Shown here piece by piece: positions 15,099-24,236 of a DNA stretch of 45,011 nt. The position numbers were made by a program, and so were the translations under genes. The stretch's first letter is position 1. Each line of letters begins with the position of its first letter. Source of the DNA: Acidimicrobiia bacterium (GTDB taxonomy: Bacteria > Actinomycetota > Acidimicrobiia > IMCC26256 > JAGPDB01); assembly GCA_018057765.1 (NCBI GenBank), contig JAGPDB010000015.1, positions 1 to 45,011 of the forward strand, in the 5' to 3' direction. A model generated the notes under the pieces. It ran no database searches. It worked only from the letters and a program-made list of their open reading frames with translations, and had not been told where the DNA came from.

Positions 15099-15506
15099 CT
15101 AATTAACAGGGATTATTTTTCCATCCGGAGAGTGGGTAGGAAAACCGAGTACTTCAGCGAGTTTCTTTTCTACTTTTTCGCTGATTGCATGTTCGAGTCG
15201 ATCAGCCTCTTTATGAGCATCATTTTTGTCTAAACCAATATAACTTACAAGTAAACATTCTGCCAAGCGATGACGTCTAACTATACCCACTGCTATTTTA
15301 TGGCCTGATTTAGTTAATGAAATAATGTTCTTTTCATTTATTTTAACGAGTTTCTGGCTCTCCATGCGATTTATATGCTCACTAACAGATGGAGCAGATA
15401 TATTTAAGCGACGTGCAATACGAGCACGTATAACAGCTACGCCTTCTTCGTCAATTTCATAGATTGCCATTAAGTAATGTTCATTAGAGTCATGTAGATC
15501 TGCCAT
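15099..15506 (-). CDS. short DtxR/MntR-family metal-dependent repressor
   Basis: A 135-residue regulator with the N-terminal winged helix-turn-helix (RIARRLNISAPSVSEHINRM) and the dimerisation/metal-binding domain, but without the SH3-like third domain of DtxR and IdeR; the length matches MntR. Aligned to DtxR, the ancillary site is present (RRHRLAE and a His two residues before EADRLEH). In the primary site Met10 is replaced by His10 (NEHYL) and Cys102 by Asp (ADRLEH), while Glu105 and His106 are kept. That ligand set differs from iron-type DtxR and leans towards Mn or Zn sensing, which is inference. TAAAAT lies six bases before the ATG on the minus strand. It is divergent from groEL. Confidence 0.88.
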   Translation of the reverse strand: MADLHDSNEHYLMAIYEIDEEGVAVIRARIARRLNISAPSVSEHINRMESQKLVKINEKNIISLTKSGHKIAVGIVRRHRLAECLLVSYIGLDKNDAHKEADRLEHAISEKVEKKLAEVLGFPTHSPDGKIIPVN

Positions 15507-15512
15507 GTCATA

Positions 15513-15518
15513 ATTTTA
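15513..15518 (-). promoter_or_regulatory. -10 box of the DtxR-like gene (leaderless layout)
   Basis: TAAAAT on the minus strand is separated from the start ATG (15506) by exactly six bases, the spacing expected when transcription begins at the start codon. No ribosome site is seen. Confidence 0.5.
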
Positions 15519-15558
15519 GACTATTTTATATCTTCATATATTCATCTATCTATCAACA

Positions 15559-15588
15559 ATTAGCACTTTGAGATATTACAGTGCTAAT
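15559..15588. promoter_or_regulatory. CIRCE-like HrcA operator upstream of groEL
   Basis: ATTAGCACT (15559-15567) and AGTGCTAAT (15580-15588) are perfect inverted repeats. The CIRCE consensus TTAGCACTC-N9-GAGTGCTAA places 11 bases between TTAGCACT and AGTGCTAA; here there are 12. The position, 79 bases before the groEL ATG, is typical. HrcA would repress groEL through it. Confidence 0.88.
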
Positions 15589-15663
15589 CTATTGGTAATC
15601 TATGGAATTGCACTGTTTATATGGGGCAAATCGACAAGAAAATCATAAAACTCAAAAGGATAA

Positions 15664-17310
<1,647 letters not shown>

Positions 17311-17409
17311 GGATCGGAATTGAACTAGTTTCATTCACTGTCCTCACTTCTACAAAGCTGTGGGTGATCGTTCTACAAGTACAATCCCTGAAAACCTTAT
17401 ACTATTTCA

Positions 17410-17449
17410 ATAACTAAAACTCTGTTCTTAGGAACAGAGTTTTAGTTAT
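17410..17449. terminator. long perfect hairpin after groEL, probable two-way terminator
   Basis: An 18-pair perfect stem, ATAACTAAAACTCTGTTC with its exact complement, closes a TTAG loop. The 3' arm carries TTTTAGTTAT, so the T-rich part is inside the stem rather than after it. It lies 100 bases after the groEL stop and before the next lipoprotein gene. Confidence 0.75.
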
Positions 17450-17499
17450 GAGGCAAGATCGTATAGTATTAAAGTAGACCACTAAATAAGAAGGAATAC

Positions 17500-18405
17500 A
17501 TGAAAAAATATCTATCAGCAGTAATTTTATTATTAGTAATAACTTTAAGTTTATTCGCATGTTCTAGTGACAAAAAATCTACTTCAAAGAGTAAAAGTTC
17601 AAGTTCAAGAACCGAAACTACTAAAAAAGATTCAACCATTTCTCGAAATCTACTTGTTAAATCTGCAGAAAATACTCAAAAACAAAAGTCGGTAGAAATT
17701 AAAGGTACTATATCTTTAAATGGTGACGGTACTGGTTTACCTGTTAATGGAGATCTTCTAATTAGTGGTGTCCAATCATTTGAAAAAAATGAGTCTCAGA
17801 TTAGTATTGACATGACATCTTTATTCGGATCACTTGGTGGTGGCGGAGTTGAGTCAACAGATCCAATAATAATTGAGACAAGAACTGTTGATGGTTTCAC
17901 TTACACAAAAACTCCATCAATACTTGGATCAGCATCTTCTTGGAAGAAAGCGAAAGCTGTTTCTGCAAGTGGAAATTCCACACAGGACCCTTCACAGTTT
18001 TTAGAATATTTTAAGGGTGCTAAAGATGACTATAAAACAATTGGTAAAGAAGACATAGACGGTGTTTCGACAACACAATATCAAGTAACTCTTAGTCCTG
18101 AAAACTTAAAGAAACAGGCTAAGGCATCTGGAGGAGACCTATCAGATGACTCTATAGAAGCAATAGAAAAAACTTTCACTAAAGATATAGTTGCAAATGT
18201 TTGGATTGATAAGAATTCATTAATTAAAAAATTCGAAATGACTTTAAGTATTGACGATACATCATTATTAGCTCCTGGTTCAGGCGCACCTGGCGGTTCA
18301 GGCGCTCCTGGCGGAAAGTTAACAATGGTTGTAACTATGAATTATTTCAATTATGGAGTAGATGTAAATGTTAAAGCTCCGGCTGCAAGCGAAATAACTC
18401 CTTAG
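17500..18405 (+). CDS. lipoprotein, LppX/LprG-like
   Basis: A 301-residue exported lipoprotein: signal peptide KKYLSAVILLLVITLSL with lipobox LFAC, then a Ser/Lys-rich linker and a beta-rich domain. The mature domain begins with a helix and a strand reading SVEIKGTISL, the pattern of the LppX_LprAFG fold, whose members bind or carry lipids in the actinobacterial envelope. A segment near the C-terminus repeats GSGAPGG twice, which looks like a flexible loop. An AAGAAGGA-type ribosome site precedes the ATG. hemQ follows after 21 bases on the same strand, so co-transcription is likely, though no functional link is known. The family call rests on pattern only. Confidence 0.75.
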   Translation: MKKYLSAVILLLVITLSLFACSSDKKSTSKSKSSSSRTETTKKDSTISRNLLVKSAENTQKQKSVEIKGTISLNGDGTGLPVNGDLLISGVQSFEKNESQISIDMTSLFGSLGGGGVESTDPIIIETRTVDGFTYTKTPSILGSASSWKKAKAVSASGNSTQDPSQFLEYFKGAKDDYKTIGKEDIDGVSTTQYQVTLSPENLKKQAKASGGDLSDDSIEAIEKTFTKDIVANVWIDKNSLIKKFEMTLSIDDTSLLAPGSGAPGGSGAPGGKLTMVVTMNYFNYGVDVNVKAPAASEITP

Positions 18406-18426
18406 ATTTATAAATAGAGGTATCAC

Positions 18427-19182
18427 ATGGAAGATCCAGATAAAGCAAAAGAAGGCATGTTCGTTACGAACTTAATGGTTTCTTTACCGAAAGGCGCTAT
18501 ACGAAAAGATGTTGGCAATAGTTTAATTCAGTTAGTAGAAAAATATAAAAGTAGTAACTTTCAAATAATAACTTCTTCAATATTCGGATATGAATGTGAC
18601 TTTATGTTTATGTGTTTAAGTAAAGATGCAGATGCAATATGGCAATTTGAACAAGATCTAAAAAAGTTAGAAGTTAATATAGAAGATAGTTTCTTTTCAA
18701 TAACTGAGCTCAGTGAATATACTCCAACTCAAATAGAAGAACAAGCCAGAATAGATACGCTTGATGCAACTGATGATGAAAAATCAGAAATGATGACGCA
18801 ATGGTTAGCACGTATTTCAGTATATGAGAAACATAAACTATATCCAGAAATACCTAATAAAGAATATATCTGTTTCTATCCAATGAGTAAAAAACGAGAA
18901 TCCCATGCAAACTGGTATGCATTACCATTTGATGAGCGAGCTAAATATATGAGAAGCCATGGTGCACTGGGAAGAAAATATTCTGGAAAAATTATACAAT
19001 TAATCACTGGAGCAACAGGTTTAACAGATTATGAATGGGGTGTTACCTTGGTTTCTGATTCACTCTTTGATATAAAAGAAATAGTATATGAAATGCGATA
19101 CGACCAAGCAAGTGCTCTTTACGGTGAGTTTGGCCATTTTACAATAGGTAAAATTGTAGATATAGTAAAAGTATTATCTTAA
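18427..19182 (+). CDS. hemQ: coproheme decarboxylase HemQ (ChdC)
   Basis: A 251-residue member of the chlorite dismutase family that makes haem b by oxidative decarboxylation of coproheme, the last step of the coproporphyrin-dependent pathway used by Gram-positive bacteria. The diagnostic C-terminal half is very clear: YPMSKKRESHANWYALP (with the conserved Tyr thought to carry the radical, and Lys), FDERAKYMRSHGALGRKYSG with the proximal His, then TGLTDYEWGVTL and VYEMRYDQASALYGEFG. The AGAGG site at 18415-18419 supports the ATG. No other haem genes are adjacent. The last nine bases overlap the convergent gene that follows. Confidence 0.93.
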   Translation: MEDPDKAKEGMFVTNLMVSLPKGAIRKDVGNSLIQLVEKYKSSNFQIITSSIFGYECDFMFMCLSKDADAIWQFEQDLKKLEVNIEDSFFSITELSEYTPTQIEEQARIDTLDATDDEKSEMMTQWLARISVYEKHKLYPEIPNKEYICFYPMSKKRESHANWYALPFDERAKYMRSHGALGRKYSGKIIQLITGATGLTDYEWGVTLVSDSLFDIKEIVYEMRYDQASALYGEFGHFTIGKIVDIVKVLS

Positions 19183-19635
19183 CTGCGCTGCTATTAAAGA
19201 AGTTATAGAAACATCGCCATTAGATTTTTCATATTCATTAGCGATACTTTCGTGATCTATGAAGCCCGAAAAATCTGCTTCGATGTTAATACGCTCAAAA
19301 ACATATTTTTTGAATTCTTCAATAGTAATTTCATTCTCATCAACTGGAAACACTTCTAGACCTTCTATATAGTGTTCAACGTCCATACTTCCTTCAATTA
19401 TCATCTCGAATAGCTCTTCAGGTCGAGAAGCCTTTGGCATATCAAAACCCGATACAGGATGTAGTCGCCATTCAATTCTTGTATTATGCAATAAATCCGG
19501 TTCTTCAAACCAGGTATGAGAACCATTCCAATATGAATCGACTGGCTCACCAAAGGTGCCATGCATTATCTTGCAAATATTAGGATGATTTTTGACCAAA
19601 AATAAAACCGAAAGTTCTTTATAAGTATTTTCCAT
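19174..19635 (-). CDS. acidic protein of unknown function
   Basis: A 153-residue cytosolic protein, strongly acidic, with no signal or membrane segment. It starts MENTYKELSVLFLVKNHP and has a Trp/aromatic patch (DSYWNGSHTWFEEPDLLH, IEWRLHP). I do not recognise it. AGGA five bases before the ATG on the minus strand and codon use like that of its neighbours argue that it is real. It converges on hemQ with a nine-base overlap and is divergent from the M20 peptidase gene, 40 bases away. Confidence 0.65.
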   Translation of the reverse strand: MENTYKELSVLFLVKNHPNICKIMHGTFGEPVDSYWNGSHTWFEEPDLLHNTRIEWRLHPVSGFDMPKASRPEELFEMIIEGSMDVEHYIEGLEVFPVDENEITIEEFKKYVFERINIEADFSGFIDHESIANEYEKSNGDVSITSLIAAQLR

Positions 19636-19662
19636 ACATTTCCTTAATACTTCTTTTTCAAT

Positions 19663-19668
19663 TAGAGT
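19663..19668 (+). promoter_or_regulatory. -10 box of the M20 peptidase gene (leaderless layout)
   Basis: TAGAGT is followed by seven bases and the GTG start at 19676. There is no ribosome site, so transcription probably starts at or next to the start codon. Confidence 0.4.
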
Positions 19669-19675
19669 GTAGCGT

Positions 19676-21001
19676 GTGAATAAGTCATCAGAGCTATTAT
19701 CTAAATTAATTCAAAATGAGTGTGTCAATACTGGTGAATTAAATTCTGGTAATGAATCGAAAAATATTGATACTTTAGAAACAATATTTTCTAAATATTC
19801 TAATTCAATCCAAATCGAGCGACACCATAAGGTCAATGGAAGAGATAATCTAGTAGTCCGGTTAGATGGAAGCGATAGATCAGCACCTAGTCTTTTGCTA
19901 TTAGGTCATTGTGATGTTGTCCCAGCGGTAAGCCAAGATTGGGATTTCGATCCATTCGCAGGTGAAATATCTAATGGATTTGTACATGGCCGAGGATCAA
20001 TCGATATGTTAAATCTGACGTCATCAATGGCATTAGCTCTAGAGGAAATAATCGAAGAAGGTTTTAAACCAAAAGGAAATCTTATTTTTGCAGCTGTAGC
20101 AGATGAAGAAAATGGCGGGAAGTATGGTGCAGATTTCCTACTAGAAGAATTTCCTGAATTAGTTACTGCTGATTACGTATTAACAGAAAGCGGTGGTAGT
20201 CAGTTGCCGCTTGGTGATGAAATATATTTACCAATAGTAGTTGGTGAAAAAGGTGTCCATTGGGCCGAGTTGAATATTCAAGGTATACCAACACATGGTT
20301 CTAAACCATATGGTGCTGATAATGCAATAATAAGTGCAACTGAGATAATAGATAGATTTGTTGAATATAAATCACCAATATCTTTTACTGATGGCTGGGA
20401 AACATTTATCAGTGCGCTGGGTATAAATAAAGATTTGGCAGAACAATTATCAAATGTTGATAAACATGACCAAGCACTTAAACATATCGATCAACAATTA
20501 TCAAGCGTATTACATTCATGCTGTCACAATACCTTTTCGCCAAATACTATTATTGGCGGTACAAAAATTAATACTGTTGCGGATCATGTAAAACTTGGTA
20601 TAGATATCAGATCGCTTCCGGGAGTAAATGAGCTAGATATTGCAAAAATGATTGATGATGCTTTGGGTGATATTAGAGAAAAAGTAACGGTGACTTATAT
20701 ACAACACAATAAAAGTTCGATTTCTTCTACAGATAATAAGTTTTTCGATATTTTGCAGAATGTTTCGAGATCACTTATTGATAATGCAAAATTAATTCCA
20801 ACTATTGCTCCATATGGAACAGATGCTAGATTTTTTAGACGTCGTGGATCAATTGCATATGGTTTTGGATTATTCTCAAAGGAAATTTCATATATTGATC
20901 ATCTAAACATGTTTCATTCACGAAACGAAAAGGTAGATATCGAATCATTACTTCTCACAAAAGAGATGTATAAGAGGACAATAAAAGAATTATTAAGCTA
21001 A
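19676..21001 (+). CDS. M20-family metallopeptidase/deacylase
   Basis: A 441-residue dinuclear zinc hydrolase of the M20 family (ArgE/DapE/carboxypeptidase G2 group). Metal and catalytic residues are in place: His in LLGHCDVVPA, bridging Asp in GRGSIDMLN, the Glu pair in ADEENGGKYGA, and the last His in HLNMFHSRNEK. The usual DMK after the GRG box reads DML here. A dimerisation lid lies between. The substrate could be an N-acylated amino acid or dipeptide; no amino-acid synthesis genes are adjacent to narrow it. The start is GTG with a -10-like TAGAGT seven bases upstream. It converges on the PAC2 gene with a four-base gap. Confidence 0.9.
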   Translation: MNKSSELLSKLIQNECVNTGELNSGNESKNIDTLETIFSKYSNSIQIERHHKVNGRDNLVVRLDGSDRSAPSLLLLGHCDVVPAVSQDWDFDPFAGEISNGFVHGRGSIDMLNLTSSMALALEEIIEEGFKPKGNLIFAAVADEENGGKYGADFLLEEFPELVTADYVLTESGGSQLPLGDEIYLPIVVGEKGVHWAELNIQGIPTHGSKPYGADNAIISATEIIDRFVEYKSPISFTDGWETFISALGINKDLAEQLSNVDKHDQALKHIDQQLSSVLHSCCHNTFSPNTIIGGTKINTVADHVKLGIDIRSLPGVNELDIAKMIDDALGDIREKVTVTYIQHNKSSISSTDNKFFDILQNVSRSLIDNAKLIPTIAPYGTDARFFRRRGSIAYGFGLFSKEISYIDHLNMFHSRNEKVDIESLLLTKEMYKRTIKELLS

Positions 21002-21005
21002 AAAT

Positions 21006-21917
21006 TTATTTCTCATCTGGTTGGTCACGAAGAAATTGTTCAACCTCTGAGACAATTGAACCAGCATTTGGTAATTCTTCAGGCATCATATCAAAGCCTT
21101 CTGAAATATCACCTGCATCGAATCTTTCTTCTAAGTCTGCAACATAACTTGAGGCCTCATCATCGTCTTCAATAGCTTCAGATACATCATCAACCCATTT
21201 TTGGGTTCGCAAAGCAATGAGGCTTGTATCAAAATCAATACCTATTAATGCGCCAAAAGTATTTAAAAGTTCATTAATAGCACTTGGTTGAGGGCTTTGT
21301 GTTACGTAATGAGGTACTGCTGCCCAGAGTGAAGTTGAATTGATTCCCTTTTCTTGAAATGCTGCATGTAATATCCCTACTATTCCAGTAGGACCCTGGT
21401 AGTTAGATGGCAGAACTTCCAAAGCATTAAGGCGATCTTTGTCTGTTGCAATTCCTGTAAGTCTTGTTGGACGAGTATGGGGAACTTCTGCCAACAAAGA
21501 ACCGAAAGTGAATGCTTCTTCACAATTAAAAGTTGTTAAAATTTTGATGACGTCTTGACTAAACGATTTCCATTTATAATTCGGCTCAAAAGCATTGAGG
21601 ATTATAATGTCATGATTCGATCCAGGTATTGATACTAGTGATATTTCATTAGACGGCCATGAAACTTCACGTATCCCTTCTTCATTTACAATTATATTTG
21701 GTCTTAATTGTTGATAATCTAAATAATCTTCTCCACTAATTTCTCCAATTAGCCGTGGATCGTATTCATTAAGTATCCAATTTGATGCATCGCTACCAGC
21801 ATCGCCGGCATCATTCCAACCCTCAAAGGTTGCTAGAAATATTGGATTATTTAATTTTGGCTTTTCATACCAAATAATTGCTCCATCAGTCTCGACGGGT
21901 TTCTTCGATTCTTTCAT
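21006..21917 (-). CDS. PAC2-family protein
   Basis: A 303-residue protein of the PAC2 family, named after a eukaryotic proteasome-assembly chaperone and common in actinobacteria as single genes of unsettled function. Typical parts: FLATFEGWNDAGDAGSDASN at the N-terminus, then FGSLLAEVPHTRPTRLTG, NYQGPTGIVGILH and SLWAAVPHYVTQSPQP. The C-terminal 70 residues are a very acidic helical tail with EDDDEASSYVADLEERFD, usual in the family. TAGCAT stands six bases before the ATG on the minus strand and no ribosome site is present, so it looks leaderless. Confidence 0.92.
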   Translation of the reverse strand: MKESKKPVETDGAIIWYEKPKLNNPIFLATFEGWNDAGDAGSDASNWILNEYDPRLIGEISGEDYLDYQQLRPNIIVNEEGIREVSWPSNEISLVSIPGSNHDIIILNAFEPNYKWKSFSQDVIKILTTFNCEEAFTFGSLLAEVPHTRPTRLTGIATDKDRLNALEVLPSNYQGPTGIVGILHAAFQEKGINSTSLWAAVPHYVTQSPQPSAINELLNTFGALIGIDFDTSLIALRTQKWVDDVSEAIEDDDEASSYVADLEERFDAGDISEGFDMMPEELPNAGSIVSEVEQFLRDQPDEK

Positions 21918-21923
21918 CGTAAA

Positions 21924-21929
21924 ATGCTA
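21924..21929 (-). promoter_or_regulatory. -10 box of the PAC2 gene (leaderless layout)
   Basis: TAGCAT on the minus strand, six bases before the start codon. It sits in one arm of an inverted repeat, ATGCTAA (21924-21930) with TTAGCAT (21949-21955), which could be an operator. Confidence 0.45.
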
Positions 21930-22013
21930 AGTGATACGGAACAAGAATTTAGCATCGGGATATTTAAGAGGGGCTTGTGCCTGACAGTTTCGGAAATATA
22001 TATAGTGATACAA

Positions 22014-22043
22014 TAAAAAAACTCCGCAAATAATGCGGAGTTT
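22014..22043 (-). terminator. intrinsic terminator of whiB
   Basis: On the minus strand AAACTCCGCA and TGCGGAGTTT make a ten-pair stem (22019-22043) with a five-base loop, followed by a T-run. It lies 26 bases after the whiB stop. Confidence 0.88.
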
Positions 22044-22068
22044 AAATCAATTTTGTTAAGGGCATCAA

Positions 22069-22407
22069 TTAAACTGGAGCACCTTCACCTCTTGCTACAA
22101 CTGGAGCGCCATCACCTTTAGGGTATCTTGCAACTCTACCAACAGGCATTTCAACTCTGAAACCTGCTGCAGCTCTGTCTTCTTCGGACTCTCCACCCCA
22201 AAAGCCGTATTCTCGGTGGTCTCTTGCCCATTCTTTACAATCATCCATTACCGGGCACACAGCACAAATTGTTCTTGCTTTTGCCTCACGGCGTGCACGT
22301 GCTTCAGGTCTCTCACCGGGTGGCGGAAAAAATAATGATGTTTGACCGCTACATGCTGCCTTGTTTGTCCAAGTAAGTGGACCTGTAAATACGATTGTTG
22401 ATTCCAT
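22069..22407 (-). CDS. whiB: WhiB-family iron-sulfur transcription regulator
   Basis: A 112-residue Wbl protein, found only in actinobacteria and their phages. The four [4Fe-4S] ligands are C19, C48, C51 and C57 (AAC, then ICAVCPVMDDC), and the conserved turn is GFWGGESEEDR. These proteins bind the C-terminal part of the principal sigma factor and sense redox or NO. LFFPPPGERPEAR after the first Cys is close to the WhiB2/WhmD group linked to division, but subgroup assignment is uncertain. The Arg/Val-rich tail is the likely DNA-binding end. GGAGG lies nine bases before the ATG, and TATAAT at 22436-22441 is a good -10. It has its own terminator at 22014-22043. Confidence 0.95.
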   Translation of the reverse strand: MESTIVFTGPLTWTNKAACSGQTSLFFPPPGERPEARARREAKARTICAVCPVMDDCKEWARDHREYGFWGGESEEDRAAAGFRVEMPVGRVARYPKGDGAPVVARGEGAPV

Positions 22408-22435
22408 GTTTATTTGCCTCCGGGGGATATAAATT

Positions 22436-22441
22436 ATTATA
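22436..22441 (-). promoter_or_regulatory. -10 box of whiB
   Basis: A perfect TATAAT on the minus strand, 28 bases before the start codon. It leaves a leader of about 20 bases that contains the GGAGG ribosome site (22417-22421). The -35 region is weak. Confidence 0.6.
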
Positions 22442-22491
22442 GACGGTTCTCAAAAATAATGCCAGAAATTTTTCTGTAAAAAAGTTATGAA

Positions 22492-22519
22492 AGAAGATCG
22501 GTGGGGGAACCGATCTTCT
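22492..22519. repeat. 11-bp hairpin upstream of whiB
   Basis: AGAAGATCGGT and ACCGATCTTCT form a perfect 11-pair stem with loop GGGGGA. TGGGGGAAC inside it recurs at 22528-22536. It lies 51 bases upstream of the whiB -10 box and about 160 bases before the lysR-type gene. No T-run follows directly on either strand. Confidence 0.7.
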
Positions 22520-22682
22520 GACATAGATGGGGGAACTTCTTTATTCTCTCACAGCTTCATCTATCCGTCAAACAAATATATAAGATGACACCTATCGTTA
22601 TTTATGATAGTATTACTTAATGATTCAATAAACGCATCATATAGTGTTAGCACCTTGAAAAAGAGTGTTGAGAAAGATAAAA

Positions 22683-23555
22683 ATGGATTTAAGACAACTA
22701 GAAATTTTGACCGCTATTTCGCAAACAGGTAGTTTTCAAGCAGCTGCTGATTCGTTAGGCACGGTCCAATCGAATATATCAGCACAATTAAAGGGTTTAG
22801 AGAATGAGTTACGTACAACCTTGATTGTTCGATCTAGAACTGGAGCCCGGCTCACTGAGCAGGGACAAGTAGTTGTTGACCGAGCAAAACGTATTAATAA
22901 TGAAGTTGATTCTATGTTGGTAGATCTCTCAATGCTTCAAGGTTTAGAAATAGGTCATGCAACAATAGGTGTAATTGGCACAGCATCAAGATGGTTGGTA
23001 CCCAGTTTTGTTCCAGAGATGAGATTATCATCACCAGGAGTGACATTACATGTTACAGAAGCACCCTCAGAGAGATTGTTGGCTGAAGTTCTATCACATG
23101 AGCTTTCTTTAGCTGTAGTTACCGAACCTGTTATTGATTCAAGGGTTGATGTAACAACCTTGTGTAAAGAAGAACTAGTAGGCATTGCTCCCGTAGGGTA
23201 TGGTCTGAGTTCAAGAATGAAGACGTTTAAGGATATTGCTAAGTATCCACATGTCATGACTTCAAAAACAAACCCATTGCGTAGATGGATAGATAAAGCT
23301 GCTACTTCACAAGGCGTTGTTTTGGAAGTCCCAGTAGATTGTGAAGGTATTAGATTAATTCCAAGGCTTGTGCGCTCTGGAGTTGGTTGTTCGATATTGC
23401 CAGTAACAGCACTTCCAGAAGATATGTCAAATATGGTTAGATATTCTATTAAAGATTTACCCTATAGGAGCTTGGCATTAATTTCAGCAACAGATTCTGT
23501 TTTATCTATGGCGGAGCGCGTTGTTAGCGATGTTATCATTCGACTTAGTAAGTAA
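22683..23555 (+). CDS. LysR-type transcriptional regulator
   Basis: A 290-residue LysR regulator with an N-terminal winged helix-turn-helix (LRQLEILTAISQTGSFQAAA, then VQSNISAQLKGLE) and a periplasmic-binding-like effector domain of about 200 residues, without gaps. I start at the ATG at 22683, which gives the family's usual MDLRQLE opening and has GAGAAAG six bases upstream; a GTG at 22665 would add six residues. The regulated gene cannot be told, since the neighbours are whiB (divergent) and a membrane phosphatase (convergent). The last 94 bases overlap the 3' end of that convergent gene. Confidence 0.92.
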   Translation: MDLRQLEILTAISQTGSFQAAADSLGTVQSNISAQLKGLENELRTTLIVRSRTGARLTEQGQVVVDRAKRINNEVDSMLVDLSMLQGLEIGHATIGVIGTASRWLVPSFVPEMRLSSPGVTLHVTEAPSERLLAEVLSHELSLAVVTEPVIDSRVDVTTLCKEELVGIAPVGYGLSSRMKTFKDIAKYPHVMTSKTNPLRRWIDKAATSQGVVLEVPVDCEGIRLIPRLVRSGVGCSILPVTALPEDMSNMVRYSIKDLPYRSLALISATDSVLSMAERVVSDVIIRLSK

Positions 23556-24220
23556 CCAATGCCCAAGACCAATAATGCACCAAGTGCGTCCAAAATATAA
23601 TGGTTAGAGGTAACAATAATTACGAATGTTGTTGTTAAGGGATATAAAAATAAAAACATCTTTTTTAACTTTGAATTCATTCTTGGATATAAAGCATAAA
23701 CACACCATGAGGCCCAAATGATATGTACTGAAGGCATTGCTGCAAACTGATTTGAAATTGCTGCAAAACCTTTAGAATTAAACGACCAAAATGTTGGATA
23801 TTTACTTAATGTGTCTAAAAATCCATAGCTCTTTGGCAATAAACGAGGTGGCATTAATGGGTATGAGATAAAACAGACCAATGCAAGCAGAGTAGAACAA
23901 ACAATAGTATTTCTTACTTGGTTATAGCGTTCTTGATTCTTAAAGAATACATAAAATAAACAAAATAATGTAGCAATAAAATGAAGTGAACCATAAAAAT
24001 AGTTCCCAAATATGTATATGTATGTCTTATCTCTAAAAAAGGTATGAATAGCGTGTTCAATATCAATGTGCAGAAAGTCTTCTACTTTTAAAACCGATTT
24101 TGCATGTAGAAAAGCAATTCTTTCTGACACGTCGGAAAGATTTCTAGAAAGCGTATAAACACTATATAGTGCAGCAATAATTGCTATTTCTTTTCCAAGT
24201 TTATTGTTGATTTTTACCAT
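23462..24220 (-). CDS. PAP2-superfamily membrane phosphatase/transferase
   Basis: A 252-residue integral membrane protein with about six helices and a PAP2 catalytic core: PLMPPRLLP for the first motif, AAMPSVHIIWASW for the second (His as acid), and SNHYILDALGA for the third (nucleophilic His). The order and the MPSVH form match the actinobacterial PAP2_3 group related to inositol-phosphoryl transferases, so it may act on a phospholipid or a polyprenyl phosphate at the outer face of the membrane. The final 31 residues lie beyond the last helix, and their coding bases overlap the end of the lysR-type gene. It follows the upstream membrane protein gene after 16 bases, so the two form an operon. 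Confidence 0.85.
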   Translation of the reverse strand: MVKINNKLGKEIAIIAALYSVYTLSRNLSDVSERIAFLHAKSVLKVEDFLHIDIEHAIHTFFRDKTYIYIFGNYFYGSLHFIATLFCLFYVFFKNQERYNQVRNTIVCSTLLALVCFISYPLMPPRLLPKSYGFLDTLSKYPTFWSFNSKGFAAISNQFAAMPSVHIIWASWCVYALYPRMNSKLKKMFLFLYPLTTTFVIIVTSNHYILDALGALLVLGIGYLLSRMITSLTTRSAIDKTESVAEINAKLL

Positions 24221-24236
24221 GATTACCGGATGACTT

